NCBI RefSeq assembly: GCF_001411555.2
Contig: NC_049916.1
Coordinates: 434,001-498,000 of the forward strand
Direction of reading: 5' to 3'
From: Juglans regia
Taxonomy: Eukaryota > Streptophyta > Magnoliopsida > Fagales > Juglandaceae
Length of the DNA stretch: 64,000 bases
Below the pieces are notes generated by a model. The model was not told where the DNA came from. It was given only the letters and a program-made list of their open reading frames with translations, and did not search any database. Below, one piece after another: positions 10,877-21,845 of the stretch. Position 1 is the stretch's first letter, and each line of letters begins with the position of its first letter. The translations under genes were made by a program, and so were the position numbers.

Positions 10877-11838
10877 TTTGCACTCTCGGTGGCTTGGCTT
10901 TGCCATATGCGAATGAAATTCATAAAAAGCTAAAATAAAATGGCAAATCTGACTGACTTCGGCAATCCCCAGACTTTTATTTGTTCAGTCATTTGATATT
11001 TTATTGTTTTTTTTTTCCTCACCACATAAATTGAATTTGTATATATTTTAATGTTATGTGCTTGAAAATGATGTTATTTAGGTTGATACACGGGTTTTAT
11101 TTATTTTGATGTAAAGATTGTCGGAGATTATAAAAATAAAAATAAAAAAGTATTAAAAAAATGTATGAAAAAATTAGAGGAAAAAAATTATATTCTAATA
11201 TTATAGAAAGGAAGATAACTAATCCGATTTAAAATTCAAATTTTGAGTCATTAGCCAAAGAGAGCAACTTCAGGTTTGTCGGATGATTAGTTCAATTCAC
11301 ACTAACAAATCATAAGCTACCATGTTGGAGGTGCAGCAAATTACAACATAGATTCTCATAGGTGATTTTTTTTTTTTTTTAACGATTTTGATCTTACCTC
11401 CACCCTCTGTCGCTCTCTATTTCTCCATCTTTCTCTCCCTCCCTACCTCTCCCACCCTGTGACCTGCTCTTCCCCTTATCAAATCTCCAGTTGTTGCTCC
11501 CATCAACTGAGAGATTTGTAGCCATCGACAAGGGATAGGTGAGAGTATTCTCATTTGGATGTTTATCTACGTTTCTGGACGATTTTGTCGCCTTTAAATG
11601 CGTCGTTTGAATGCTGAGAAAATGTCATTTCTGTTTGGATGCTAAGAAATATATTGTTGTTTGGATGGTGAAAAAATGTGGGATCCTACTTTTTCTTCTT
11701 TTTGGTTCTCAGAATTTGCCCTTGTCCCACCGTAGCTACCATAAATCTATTACATGTTGGGTGTAAAAGAAAAATATACATTGGACCAATTTTAAGGTCT
11801 TTCCTTATCCCAACTTTACCTAATTCAACGAGGATACG
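10877..11838. other. Intergenic AT-rich sequence
   Basis: No gene is supported. It holds a short direct repeat of AAAATGGCAAATCTGACT (near 10859 and 10939), long A and T runs, and a CT-rich tract at about 11395-11455. Confidence 0.5.
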
Positions 11839-12031
11839 AGGGACGTTTGGATTCGCAAGTTATCTCAGCTCATCTCAACTCATCTCAACTCATTTCATTA
11901 CTATTCTTTACTATTCAGCAACTTTAACTCACAAATCTCACTACTATTCACAACTCATCTCATTACTATTCACAATTCATCTCAGCTCATCTCATCTCAA
12001 ATCATCTCAAATCATCTTTGAATCCAAATCC
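11839..12031. mobile_element. MITE with internal CTCATCTCAA repeats
   Basis: The left end GGGACGTTTGGATTCGC and right end GAATCCAAATCC are imperfectly inverted. The interior consists largely of repeated ACTCATCTCA units and ACTATTC units. It belongs to the same broad group as the MITEs at 391 and 56979. No clear target duplication is visible. Confidence 0.65.
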
Positions 12032-12984
12032 TTAATAATTATTTTATAATTTATATATAATAAAATTAAATTTTAATTTTATAAAAGTACCATCCATTTT
12101 ATATAGAATTATAAAATCTGTGTAAAATAGTTATAAGTTAATCATTCTTTCTATTTGCATGCCTCCTATATATAATATGAAAGACAACACATAATCTTTA
12201 GTAATTTATTCTGTCAAAGTTTAAGATGGATAATTTTTTATAAGTCTTCTTACAAAAATATTTCTATAGAAGTCCTTTAAAAAATAAATAAAATTTATTT
12301 TTACGAAGTGACATAATTGCAATACTGTTGATTGAAAAAGATAAGCCGTAAAATAGTTGGATTCTCCATTTTTATACCACATGTATCTTATTTCTGTAAG
12401 TCTATTGCCACTCATAAATAATACACTTACCAAAATTTAACCTCTCTATAATTTACTAATAAAATAATAAATTTTTAAGAATTTAATGGCCTTTCTTTTA
12501 TTTTAATGTTTGGTAATCCATAATGTTTGGTATTAAGAATACTTAATAAAAACATTATATTATATTTATATTTATTGTATATAATGATCAGTTTGTTAGG
12601 CACAGATATCTTGAACCCATGCGTTACTTTACCATCTACGTACCCGATGTTCCTAATCAACATGCCTTAATGAAACTAAATTTACATGATGCCTTTGTCT
12701 GACAACATTCAAAGATGTCAGTGAAAGTTTAGCAAATATGGAAATTATTTTATTTTAGGTGAAACGGTTCAATACTCAACAATTAATTAATTTTATATTA
12801 CAAGCCAAATTAACTACAAATCATTAACGAATACATGATCATGTATTTTAGCTAGCTTCCTATAAATTACTTGAAAGGGAATTAGGATTTATCAAACTTT
12901 AGGATTTATAAATATATAATAAGTTGTGGGTTACTACACTGATTTGCAAAGACTATCACATGATATATGATCGGGTTGTGCGGT
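12032..12984. other. AT-rich intergenic sequence, no gene seen
   Basis: No coding or RNA signal is visible. Short similarity to 13795-13930 (the phrase AAAATAGTTGGAT, then CACATGTAT and CTACTTAGAAATAATACAC-like text) shows that part of it, about 12335-12480, was copied there. Confidence 0.45.
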
Positions 12985-13800
12985 TAGGGGTGTGCACTGA
13001 TTTAGTTAGAGTTCAAATCTGATTACGACTTGTATAGGTTCTGATCTGACTCTGATTCCAACTTGTCGGAACATAGTTGAATTTGAGTTTTCAACTTTGG
13101 GTTTCATTTTTTCAGCTTCATATTTAGTCCATTTAAAAAAAATTGTGGGCTTTCAAATATCAAATTTTTGAAATAAATTAACAACTAAAACTAAATCATT
13201 CACTACTAATTTACTTTTATAGTAATATCTAACTTATTTCTATACTAGACTTATACTATAGTTTCTAATTACATGTTATCATATTATAGTATTACATATT
13301 ATTTTTAGTATCTAATCAAATGTTGTTATACTATAATACTACATGTTATTATATTATATTAGTGTCTAATTACATATTATTATACTTTAAATAAATTGGT
13401 ATTATGTGTTATTAACTTAATATACTAAACTTATTAGTTATTTTTATACTAGTGTTTAAATACATGTTATTATACTTTAAGTAAATTAGTAAATGTATAA
13501 TTAACTTATTGTACCAGACTTATTTAAATATTAGTGTCTAATTTATTTCTATACTTGATTATATATAGTAGTAATACTATAATGTTTACATATACTAAAC
13601 TATTATTAGTCTATTTATATTATAGTACAAGTATATTATTTTATAATAATTAGCTCATATTAGTATATTATTGAATTTAATCATACAAGTTCAAGTTATA
13701 TAATTAAGTATAGTAGTATATATGATAAATATATAGATAAATACATATTTTTAATATCTAATTACATGTTATTAAACTATATTTTTAGTATCTAAGCCAT
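12985..13800. repeat. Dispersed repeat with GACTC-type end and AT-rich array (copy A)
   Basis: It begins GGGGTGTGCACTGATT with ACTCTGATTCC motifs. It then passes into an array rich in ACATGTTATTATACT and TACTAGACTTA units. These are the reverse complement of units in 28380-28760, so the two tracts are the same family in opposite orientation. No coding potential. Confidence 0.55.
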
Positions 13801-15234
13801 AAAATAGTTGGATGCTCCACTTTTATACCACATGTATTTTATTTTTGTAAGTGTATTGCTACTTAGAAATAATACACTTATAAAAATTTAACTTCTCTAC
13901 AATTTACTAATAAAATATTAATTTTTTTAAAAATTTTATGACCTTTTCTTTTATTCTAATGTGTTTGAATTTTTTAAAAATATATTATTTTACTATATAA
14001 TAGTAAATTAATTGTAATTTTATTGTCATCGTATCAATTCTGCAAAGTAATTCAAACACAAATTATTTAAAAGAACAATCTTATAATTAAGAACACATTA
14101 GTTTAGCTTAAGAATATGTTGAAGGGTGCTGACCTTATCTAAGCCATTGCTTATAGGATTCCACTTGGGCCCCCCGTTCATATAAGGGGAGCGCGCGGTT
14201 GCTAGGGGATGTGGCTTGAGTTGGGCCCAGGCTTACTCGAGATTTTATCCCGTCCAGCAGGTTCCTAAAAAATATATATATAAATAAATTTGTAAGTATA
14301 AAATAACATTGTTTTATATTTACAAACGAGTATATAACTTAAAAAGTTGAAACCCTAATTTATTCTCCTCTCTCTCTCTCTCTCTCTCTCCCTCTCCCTC
14401 CCTCCCTCCCTCTCTCATTCTCTCCTCCTCCTTTACCTATTTTCAATTTTTCTTCTCGTTCTTGAAGCAAATATTCTATAGATTCTTTGAAAACTCAAAG
14501 CAAATTTCGTTTGAAAATTAGAACAAACATAAAATAGACAATTTATGATACATTGACAAACATGTAGAGATGATTGTAGTAAAGTTTTTCTTGAATTGTA
14601 GCAAAAAATTGCCAAAGTTGAAGTGCTAGCTTTGTTATATGTTGTATTGCATAGGTAATATTCCAACAGCGCTTGCATGCAAGATTCATTAGGGAATCTA
14701 GAAAAAATGAACATATTAGCCAATCTTGACACCTCATTCATCCCCTTCTGAATCCGACCTTAAATCCCAATGTGCAAATTACATGCACCAACCTCTTGAA
14801 GGGCATCCATGTAATGTAACTGCATGCATGCTCCATACAATTGGCAACATTATCAATCAAGTACGCCTAGTTTCCTAATTTTTTCCCCTACATGTAGCAC
14901 TTTGTCATTTTTTTTTACAAGCAACACAGTTATATATAAGCCTAATCAACATGGGTCAACCGATTTGATCAAGCTTTATGAGATGTAATGACTAATTTTT
15001 TTCTAAGGGTCAAAAACTCATTTCAATAATTAACTGGTTTACTTTGTTGTTGAAAAAGTTTTGGAGATAATAATAAATTCACTACAATAGAAAAGGTTTT
15101 TTTGGGAAAAAAATTTTCTACCCAAAAACTGGATTTTTTGAACTTACATTCTACTGTTCAAACAAGTTTGGTAATTTAATTAAACGACATGAGTTTGATT
15201 GCTTCTGTTTGAATGAATTAAGTGTTTGAACTTA
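13801..15234. other. Intergenic repeat-rich sequence with CT microsatellite
   Basis: No gene is supported. It includes a CT-rich microsatellite at about 14369-14425 and GC-richer text (GGGCCCAGGC) near 14165-14240 that looks like a transposon fragment. The minus-strand open frame at 14741-14433 has no recognisable domain. Confidence 0.45.
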
Positions 15235-15400
15235 GGGGTGGGCAAAACTTCAGGTGGCTCCGACTCCGATCGACATCCACTCTGATTTCGACTCCATTGG
15301 AGTCGAAAAATTCAAAATTTAGAGTCAGAGTTACTCTAAAAAGACTATCGGAGTTGGAGCTAATATCGACTCTAACTCTCGAAACCCAGATCCAACAATT
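15235..15400. repeat. Dispersed repeat end rich in GACTCC/GGAGTC
   Basis: The sequence opens with GGGGTGGGCAAAACTTC and is built of CCGACTCCGATCGA, GACTCCATTGGAGTC and GGAGTTGGAGC. The same kind of text occurs at 28050-28165 and 29360-29450. It directly abuts the truncated integrase end of the gypsy element, so it may have inserted there. Confidence 0.5.
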
Positions 15401-15559
15401 TTGGTCGGGCAAGAAAGTAGCTGGAAGTGAAAAAGAAGAAAACAACTAAGCAAATAGCCTGGTCTAGTCCTATATGTTGCAATAAGCAAAGATGATGTGA
15501 CAATTTATAAAAAAACGACAGAAGATCAGATGAGTAACATGTTGGATGGTATGCAGAAC

Positions 15560-16218
15560 TGAAATTCAATTGCGTCCCTTGTGCTCTAAACAACTCCCTC
15601 CAGAAACTACTGGTAAATGTAACATCACGATCTGTGACAATTGTAGCTAGTATCCCATGTGGTTTAACAACTTGGGAAATAAACAATTTAGCTATTTTAG
15701 CAGCAGTGTAGGGATGAGACAATGGCAAAAAATGGCCATATTTAGGAATCGTTCAACTACCACCAGAATTACTGAAAACCCTTGTGACAAAGGAAGAGCC
15801 TTAATAAAATCCCTGGAGATATCACTCCAGGATTTAGTAGGAATTGGCAAAGGCTGTAGCAACCCAGCTGGCTAGAAATTCTCTACTTTACGCCTTTGAC
15901 AAATAGAGTATTCCTTAATAAACCTTTTTATATCCCTTTTCATACCAACCCAACAGAAATATGCCTTAGCTCTATGTAATGACTTTTGATAACCAGAGTG
16001 ACCACCAAAAGCACTACTATGGATAAACTGCAACACTTGGACTTTAAAGGAGATTGTGCAAATAAGAACAATCTGTCTTTCTTGAGAAGCAACCTATTCC
16101 TCACTTCAAACCCTTTACCTTCCACTGACCCTTGTTGCAACTTCTTACAAATATTAGAAACCTCTTCAACATGAACATAAGACCGCCTCAACTGTTGCAA
16201 GCAAATTGGATCCAACAC
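15560..16218 (-). pseudogene. Gypsy integrase fragments
   Basis: The piece at 15728-15545 reads [20 protein letters not shown] then IVTDRDVTFTSSFWRELFRA, the central catalytic core with the second Asp (TDRD). It is followed by QLNFSSAYHP. The piece at 16218-15940 covers the linker and zinc-binding region with several frame breaks. The third catalytic residue region is not intact. Confidence 0.8.
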
Positions 16219-16373
16219 TGTGATGACAAGAAAAATAGGATCTTCTCCTTAACTTCATATTTCCTCGAAAGTGCATCTACTGCAACATTATCCCTACCCT
16301 TCTTATATTCTATGGTAAAGTCATAGCCCAAGAACTTAATGATCCACTTTTACTGAGATGGTGTACCAACCTT

Positions 16374-17480
16374 TTACTCTAACAGGAACTTTAAGTTTTG
16401 CTGATATGTTCTTATAACAAAAGTACCCCCCAGCAAATAGGGTCCCCACTTCTTTACTGCATAGACCAAAGCTAAAAGATCATTTTCATATGTAGATGAA
16501 TCCAAGGCTTTACCTTTAAGGGCATGACTAAGGTAAGCCAAAGGTCTTGCATCCTGTATCAAAACTTCCCTAGTTCCCCTTCCTGAAGCATCACATTCAA
16601 TAAAAAATGGTTTGGAGAAATTTGGGAGGGCCAGAACTGGGGGTTCTATCATAGACCTCTTCAATTACTCGAAGGCTTGAGTTGCCTCATCACTCTAAAG
16701 AAATGCATCTTTTCTTTGTAAATGTGTTAATGGTGCAACAATCAAGTTATAATTCTTCACAAAGTTCTTGTAGTAGTCTGTTAAACCTAAGAATCCCCTA
16801 AAGGACTTAAGGGATATAGGTATTGGCCAATCCACCATAGATTTAATTTTGGAAGGGTCTGCCTTCACCCCTGCAGCAGACACCAAATGACACAAGTATT
16901 CTATTTCCTGACAACAAAATCTACATTTGCTCTTCTTAGCAAACAATGTGTTCTTTGCTAAGGTGTCTAATATCAATGAAAGCTTATGCATATGTTCTTC
17001 TCTATTTTTACTAGATATAACTATGTCATCAAAACAATACAACGACAAACTTACTTAGGAAAGGCTGAAATAACTCATTCATCAAGGCCTGATATGTAGT
17101 TATGGCATTGGTTAAACCAAAAGGCATAACCAAGAATTTGTAATGCTCTTGATGTGTTCTGAAAGTAGATTAGAAATATCAATGTCCCTCACCCTTATCT
17201 GATGATAACTTGATCTGAGGTCGAATTTAGAAAAAAATTGTAGCCCCAAATAGTTCATCTAGTAGCTCATCTAAGACAGGAATAGGAAACTTATCATTAA
17301 TTGTTTCCTTATTTAGTGCTCTATAGTCTATGCACATTCGCCAACTGCTATAAGAATTCTTCAGTAAGAGCACAGGTGAAGAAAATGGAGATTGATTGCT
17401 TCTAATTACCCCAGCCTTTTAACAATTCCTTCACTATCTTCTCTATCTCAACCTTTAGAATAAAGGGATATCTGTAGGGT
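16374..17480 (-). pseudogene. Gypsy reverse transcriptase and RNase H, broken
   Basis: At 17048-16695 the minus strand encodes [19 protein letters not shown], the RT catalytic FDD box, then FLGLTDYYKNFVKNY of the RT thumb and connection. At 16664-16374 it encodes FIECDASGRGTREVL and YENDLLALVYAVKKW, the RNase H D and E motifs. A stop or frameshift separates the two parts and another lies just upstream of the FDD box. The protein is not made intact. Confidence 0.85.
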
Positions 17481-17839
17481 CTCACAGAAACTAGTAATGT
17501 CCATTCTTTAAGATCAATTTGGTGATCTTTACTTCCTCAGGTGATAACCATTTAGGTTCCTCAAATACAACCCCATAACTGAGTAAAACTTCTTTCAAGC
17601 TTGAGTCTAAATTCTCTATTCCTTTGCTGATTATTTGATCCACAATCTGCAATAACATTCCTTCCCTTTCCACTGCTGTCAGCTGACATATCTCTACATC
17701 CTCCACCAACTCCAATCCGCTTGGACTCATAGCTTTCAACACAACATCCTTTTTATCATTCTCAAAAGACATTGTAAGAAGATTAAAATCCCACAATACA
17801 AGTCCAAGAGTTCTTAACCACTGCATCCACTATACTTCA

Positions 17840-19097
17840 TCACACCCATCAAGAGTAAGCAAAAAAAAAAAAAAAAATCAGTAGCAAACTTATTCCCTTG
17901 CACCTGAAACTCCACTTCGTGAATCTTCTCACCATTAGCCACCCTTACCTCTATTATCAGTATTTCCAACTAGCAATCCAGCTTTCTTTGCAATCGTGGG
18001 ATCCAATAAGTTATGAGCACTTCCTGTATCCATCAAGATCACTACAACACAATTATGCACTTGACCCTTAATCCTCATTGTTCTTGGGCTTAAAAATCCA
18101 GCAATATCATGAAGTGAAATCTCAAGAACTTCACACTCAATGTTGGAACTACTAGAACCATAAATTCATTCTATTTCCTCACCCTCAACAACTTCACCAT
18201 CTTGGAACAGTTCCGTCCCTTCCATTGCATAAATTCTTGCTTTCTTGCATCAATGGCTTGGGTTCCACTTCTCATCACAGAAGTAGCACAATGCTTTTTC
18301 CCCCCTTTCTTTCATCTCAGCAGGGATAACCTTCTGTATAGGCAATGAGGGCTTAACACCATCATTTCTCTTCCACTAGATATCTTTCCTATTAGAGAAA
18401 TTATTTGCAAGACTCCCACCCACTACTACTGGCATGTATGGAGCATGATACCTTACTATAATACTGCTGGTCCAAGTGCTACTAATGTAATCCTTTTGGA
18501 TCTTGGCCAAACCAAAAGTTGAGTTGAGGTTATTAAGATGAAGCATTTTAACACATAGTCGAATTTTGTCTTTTAAACCACTCAAGAAGCAACTTAACTT
18601 ATAATTCCCAGAGAACCCTCTTGTCCGATTTGAAATTACTTCCAATTGGGTCTTATAGGCTGCCACAGTAGTGGTCTGCCATAGTCTTGTTATTGCCTCC
18701 ATTGGGTTATCATATGATGAACTCCCAAATCTTGTTTGAAATGCTTCTACAAAAGCATCCCAAGACTTAAAATTTCATATCTCCTTTGCATCTTGAAACC
18801 ATATCAAAGCAATGCCTTCCTATAGAAAGAAGACATCAAGATTTTCTACCCATCAGGCATGGGATGTAAAGCAAAGTAATGATTTGCTTTATAAACCCAC
18901 CATGTTGGATTCTCCCCATCAAACCTAGAAAAGTCCAATTTAATTGAGCGAAATTGCATACCACCTGATACTCTCGAATGTTCTGTGTTCAATCCTTCTT
19001 CATGCTTGTCAAAACCATGGCCATTCCAAGAATCCATCCTTCCAGCATTCATTGACTCCAACAATAGGTCCATTGACGAGTTTAATTCTTCCAACAC
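17840..19097 (-). pseudogene. Gypsy gag, zinc knuckle and protease, broken
   Basis: The gag piece contains IKLDFSRFDGENPTWWVYKA, the typical capsid-like signature of this gypsy group. A zinc knuckle reads CYFCDEKWNPSH, then a stop, then C near 18250-18300, so a nonsense change sits inside the CCHC motif. Downstream, ILMDTGSAHNLLD near 18035-18000 is the protease active site (DTGS). Stops separate each domain. Confidence 0.8.
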
Positions 19098-19254
19098 TCC
19101 TTGATGGTCTTCTACCCTTTTTTCTTGTTTTTCTTGGTGTTATTTGAGACCAAGAGTCATTCTTTCAAACTCCTTCAATCGAGTCCCTTCAACCATTATT
19201 TCTTCAAAATCTTCCCAGAACTCTGAACTGTTTTGATGCCACTTTGTTACAAAC

Positions 19255-20127
19255 AACTAAGAAAATGAAAGCGATAATGATTTTTTAGGAATCAGAAACC
19301 TCAAATAATTCATCTTATTTCATGATAACCCCCATTACAATAGGACAAACAAGCTTTTCAATCTTTAAGGTAAATAAGATCTTAAGGGAACTTAGTAGAG
19401 AGTGGCCTGGGAGTTCATATGACTTGTTGTAAAAAAACTGTGATCACTTCTGTGATGAGTTCTGCGAGAGACTTGGAGTGCCAAAATTTCCAGGTAAAAA
19501 TGTAATCTTGGGTTCATGATGTATATACTAGTTGTTCTTGAGCTTGAATGTTTATGTTGTGCTACATTAGTTTTTGGTTATTAGTGGTATGTCAGACTTG
19601 TATCTATTGCTCCTTTGACATAGTTGATGCAATGTTTTTACTCCTTTACTACTCCTTTAAAAGGTTGGAGGGCATTGCCACCTCATATCATGGGATAAGA
19701 TCCGATGATAGTGTGGCATGTAAAATTTTCCTTCTGCAGTTCCTTTCTCATTGTACGAGATTAACAAGATTTGGAAGAATAACCCTGGATCAAAACTGAA
19801 TATATAATTTGTAAATGGGGAAGAAATTGTAATTTCAATAGAGTTAGGTATCGTTCTCTGTTCCTGAGAAGGACATTCAAGAATCTCTCTTCTTATTTTT
19901 ATGCAATGTGTCATTGCCCAATTGGTTATTTATATAGGCCCATAGGATGAGCTTCTTGAACAGGACTCTTGTAGGCACCCTCGGCAACGAGAATAAGGCT
20001 TTCTTGAATTAAGCACAAAACATTTATTTAGTTCCCATGCTTTGCAATAATTTCAATCAGTCCATTCATTTTCTCACGTGGTATTGTTTGTGTTGTGTTG
20101 TGTCCATGCTTTGTTGTGGTATGAAGA
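19255..20127. other. Possible gypsy 5' LTR and flank; no gene seen
   Basis: The stretch begins at TTGTTACAAACAACTAAG, which would be the inner LTR edge of the gypsy element. With no second LTR copy in the window, its outer boundary cannot be fixed. No supported coding region. Confidence 0.35.
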
Positions 20128-20135
20128 CTTTTATG

Positions 20136-20590
20136 CAATGTTTTGAATACCGTACCGGACGCTGTATCGGTCAAGACATTGGAACGAAATATTTCGGTAC
20201 CGGTACCATTTCGAAATAGCATTTCGGGATAACATTTTGGAATGATCGATATATAAATAAATTATATATAAAAATTATATTTCAAAATAGTAGTCTATAT
20301 ATAAATAAATTATATATAAATACATATATATATAAATTATAAATAGTCTAATCTGAATTGAGGGTTAAAAAATAAACTTATAGTTTGAAAAAATGAAAAA
20401 AAAAAAAAAAACACTGGCCGAAATATTGGCCGGTACCGGCCGAAATTTAGGCCGGTACAGGCTGAAATTTAGGCCGGTACGACCGGTATTTTAGCCGGTA
20501 TGAAATGTATATAGTCTCTGTACCGGCCGGACAGCTGGTACGAAAAATTTTGACCGTACCAGCCGGTACGAAACGAAATTCAAAACGTTG
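20136..20590. mobile_element. hAT-type MITE with 8-bp target duplication
   Basis: The ends are CAATGTTTTGAAT and ATTCAAAACGTTG, inverted with one mismatch over 13 bp. The 8-bp direct repeat CTTTTATG lies immediately outside both ends (20128-20135 and 20591-20598). Eight-base duplications with short inverted ends are the hallmark of hAT elements. The interior is non-coding: palindromic GGTACCGGTACC text on the left, an AT-rich middle with a poly(A) run (about 20395-20410), and repeated GGCCGGTACCGGCC-like units on the right. A short ORF through the left end has no meaning. Confidence 0.9.
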
Positions 20591-20598
20591 CTTTTATG

Positions 20599-21845
20599 TT
20601 GGTGGATTTTATATCTCCATGTTTTTGTTTTTGTGTTCATAAATAGACTGTACCTTAGAATTTTATTAAAATCCTTATTTTTTACGAAGAAATATTGTGT
20701 TCACTAGCAATAAGATCTTATTGTAAGGTTATATAACAACTAGTCGTTCTAAGATAAAAGTAGAGAAAACAAAGCAAATGACATTGAAAAAAAGTATAAA
20801 ACAACATAGCAAGCTACTTGGGCCAACGAAACTATGGCATACCATCTTTGTCAAGTTTATAAAGTCTAGAAGAAATTTTTGGCAATTGCTTTAGATTATA
20901 GAAGGAAGCAGTCTCATGGTCTCACCTATTGGAGTAAGTTTTGCTATATTATTGGCTAAAGAGTTACCCTCGTAGCTGTTGTGTAACTATTAACACCCTT
21001 TTCTGGTTAAGGATATAATGTTGCATAATATTCATATTATTGCACTAAGATTCAAAATCCTGTAAACTGAACACTTCACCAATCTTAAATAAGAAACTCA
21101 GCCAACATGCCAAATCATTACAACCTAGCTTATAGGTTGTATTAAACTAGCAAAGTCTTTATTATGCCTCTAGCACTTATTGAAAACATGATCCCCTAGG
21201 TAGTGACTGTAACTACCTTTCTCTATGATTTTCCCTTGGATTCTTGATGAAAATTTGGGCAAGAGAAAGGCTACAAGGGGTGGCAGCCTTAGAAGATGTT
21301 CTCCTATCTTCTCCTTGAACTTCTTGATTGACACTTTAGGGTAAATGGGCTCTGAGGAAGTGTAAGTTTCTGGAAATTTTCGGGTAAACTTTTTTGGCTG
21401 CTTTATTTTATTTATACAGAGTTAGATAAACCCTAATAGCCTTTCATAAGGGGCATCAAACTAGCACTTCTTGTAGGTTTCTTTTTCTTTAGTTGTGTTT
21501 ATGGTAAGTTTTTTAGTCCCCAAGGAATTTGGCAACTAGGTCGGTAGGCTTTCTAGGATGCTCCCTCATCTATGTCTAACTAAAACAGCTTCCTAGGCTA
21601 GTGTTAAAAGTCGACAGTCTTGAATTGAGGCTCTTAGGGTACTATAATATAGAGCATAATTTGTTATAGATTAAAGTTTTCCTACTTTGTATTTAGGGTA
21701 ATGCTAGATACAATAATATGGTGTGCAATCCCCGCACACTCCATTTCAAAAAAGTGGAGTCTACTATTAAAAAAATATTTTTCTTATTGGTCATAGATTT
21801 ACCTTTTTTTTTTTTTTTAAAAGAAGTACATGGGGTTTGCACACT
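20599..21845. other. Intergenic sequence with a possible MITE piece
   Basis: No gene is supported. Near 21701-21840 lies text of the type GGTAATGCTAGATACAA and GTGTGCAATCCCCGCACACTC with a poly(T) run, resembling the broken left part of a MITE. The rest shows no recognisable feature. Confidence 0.4.

Larger units (their letters stand above)
15372..19254 (-). mobile_element. Ty3/gypsy LTR retrotransposon, truncated and decayed
   Basis: Minus-strand domains appear in Ty3/gypsy order: gag (19097-18376), a CCHC zinc knuckle (about 18300-18250), aspartic protease (about 18060-17990), reverse transcriptase (about 17480-16695), RNase H (16664-16374) and integrase (about 16218-15560). Frames are broken many times. 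The primer-binding side is near 19235-19254, where the minus strand reads TTTGTAACAAAGTGGCATC. That looks like an LTR end (TAACA) followed by a tRNA-Met-like site. The integrase C-terminus and the 3' LTR are absent. Confidence 0.88.

Noticed and set aside
19255..20127. Full 5' LTR of the gypsy element
   Set aside because: The inner edge is visible, but no second LTR exists in the window for comparison, so the outer edge and length cannot be claimed.
20037..20222. Short open frames over the left end of the hAT MITE
   Set aside because: They are produced by the palindromic GGTACCGGTACC text and cross the element boundary, so they are not coding.
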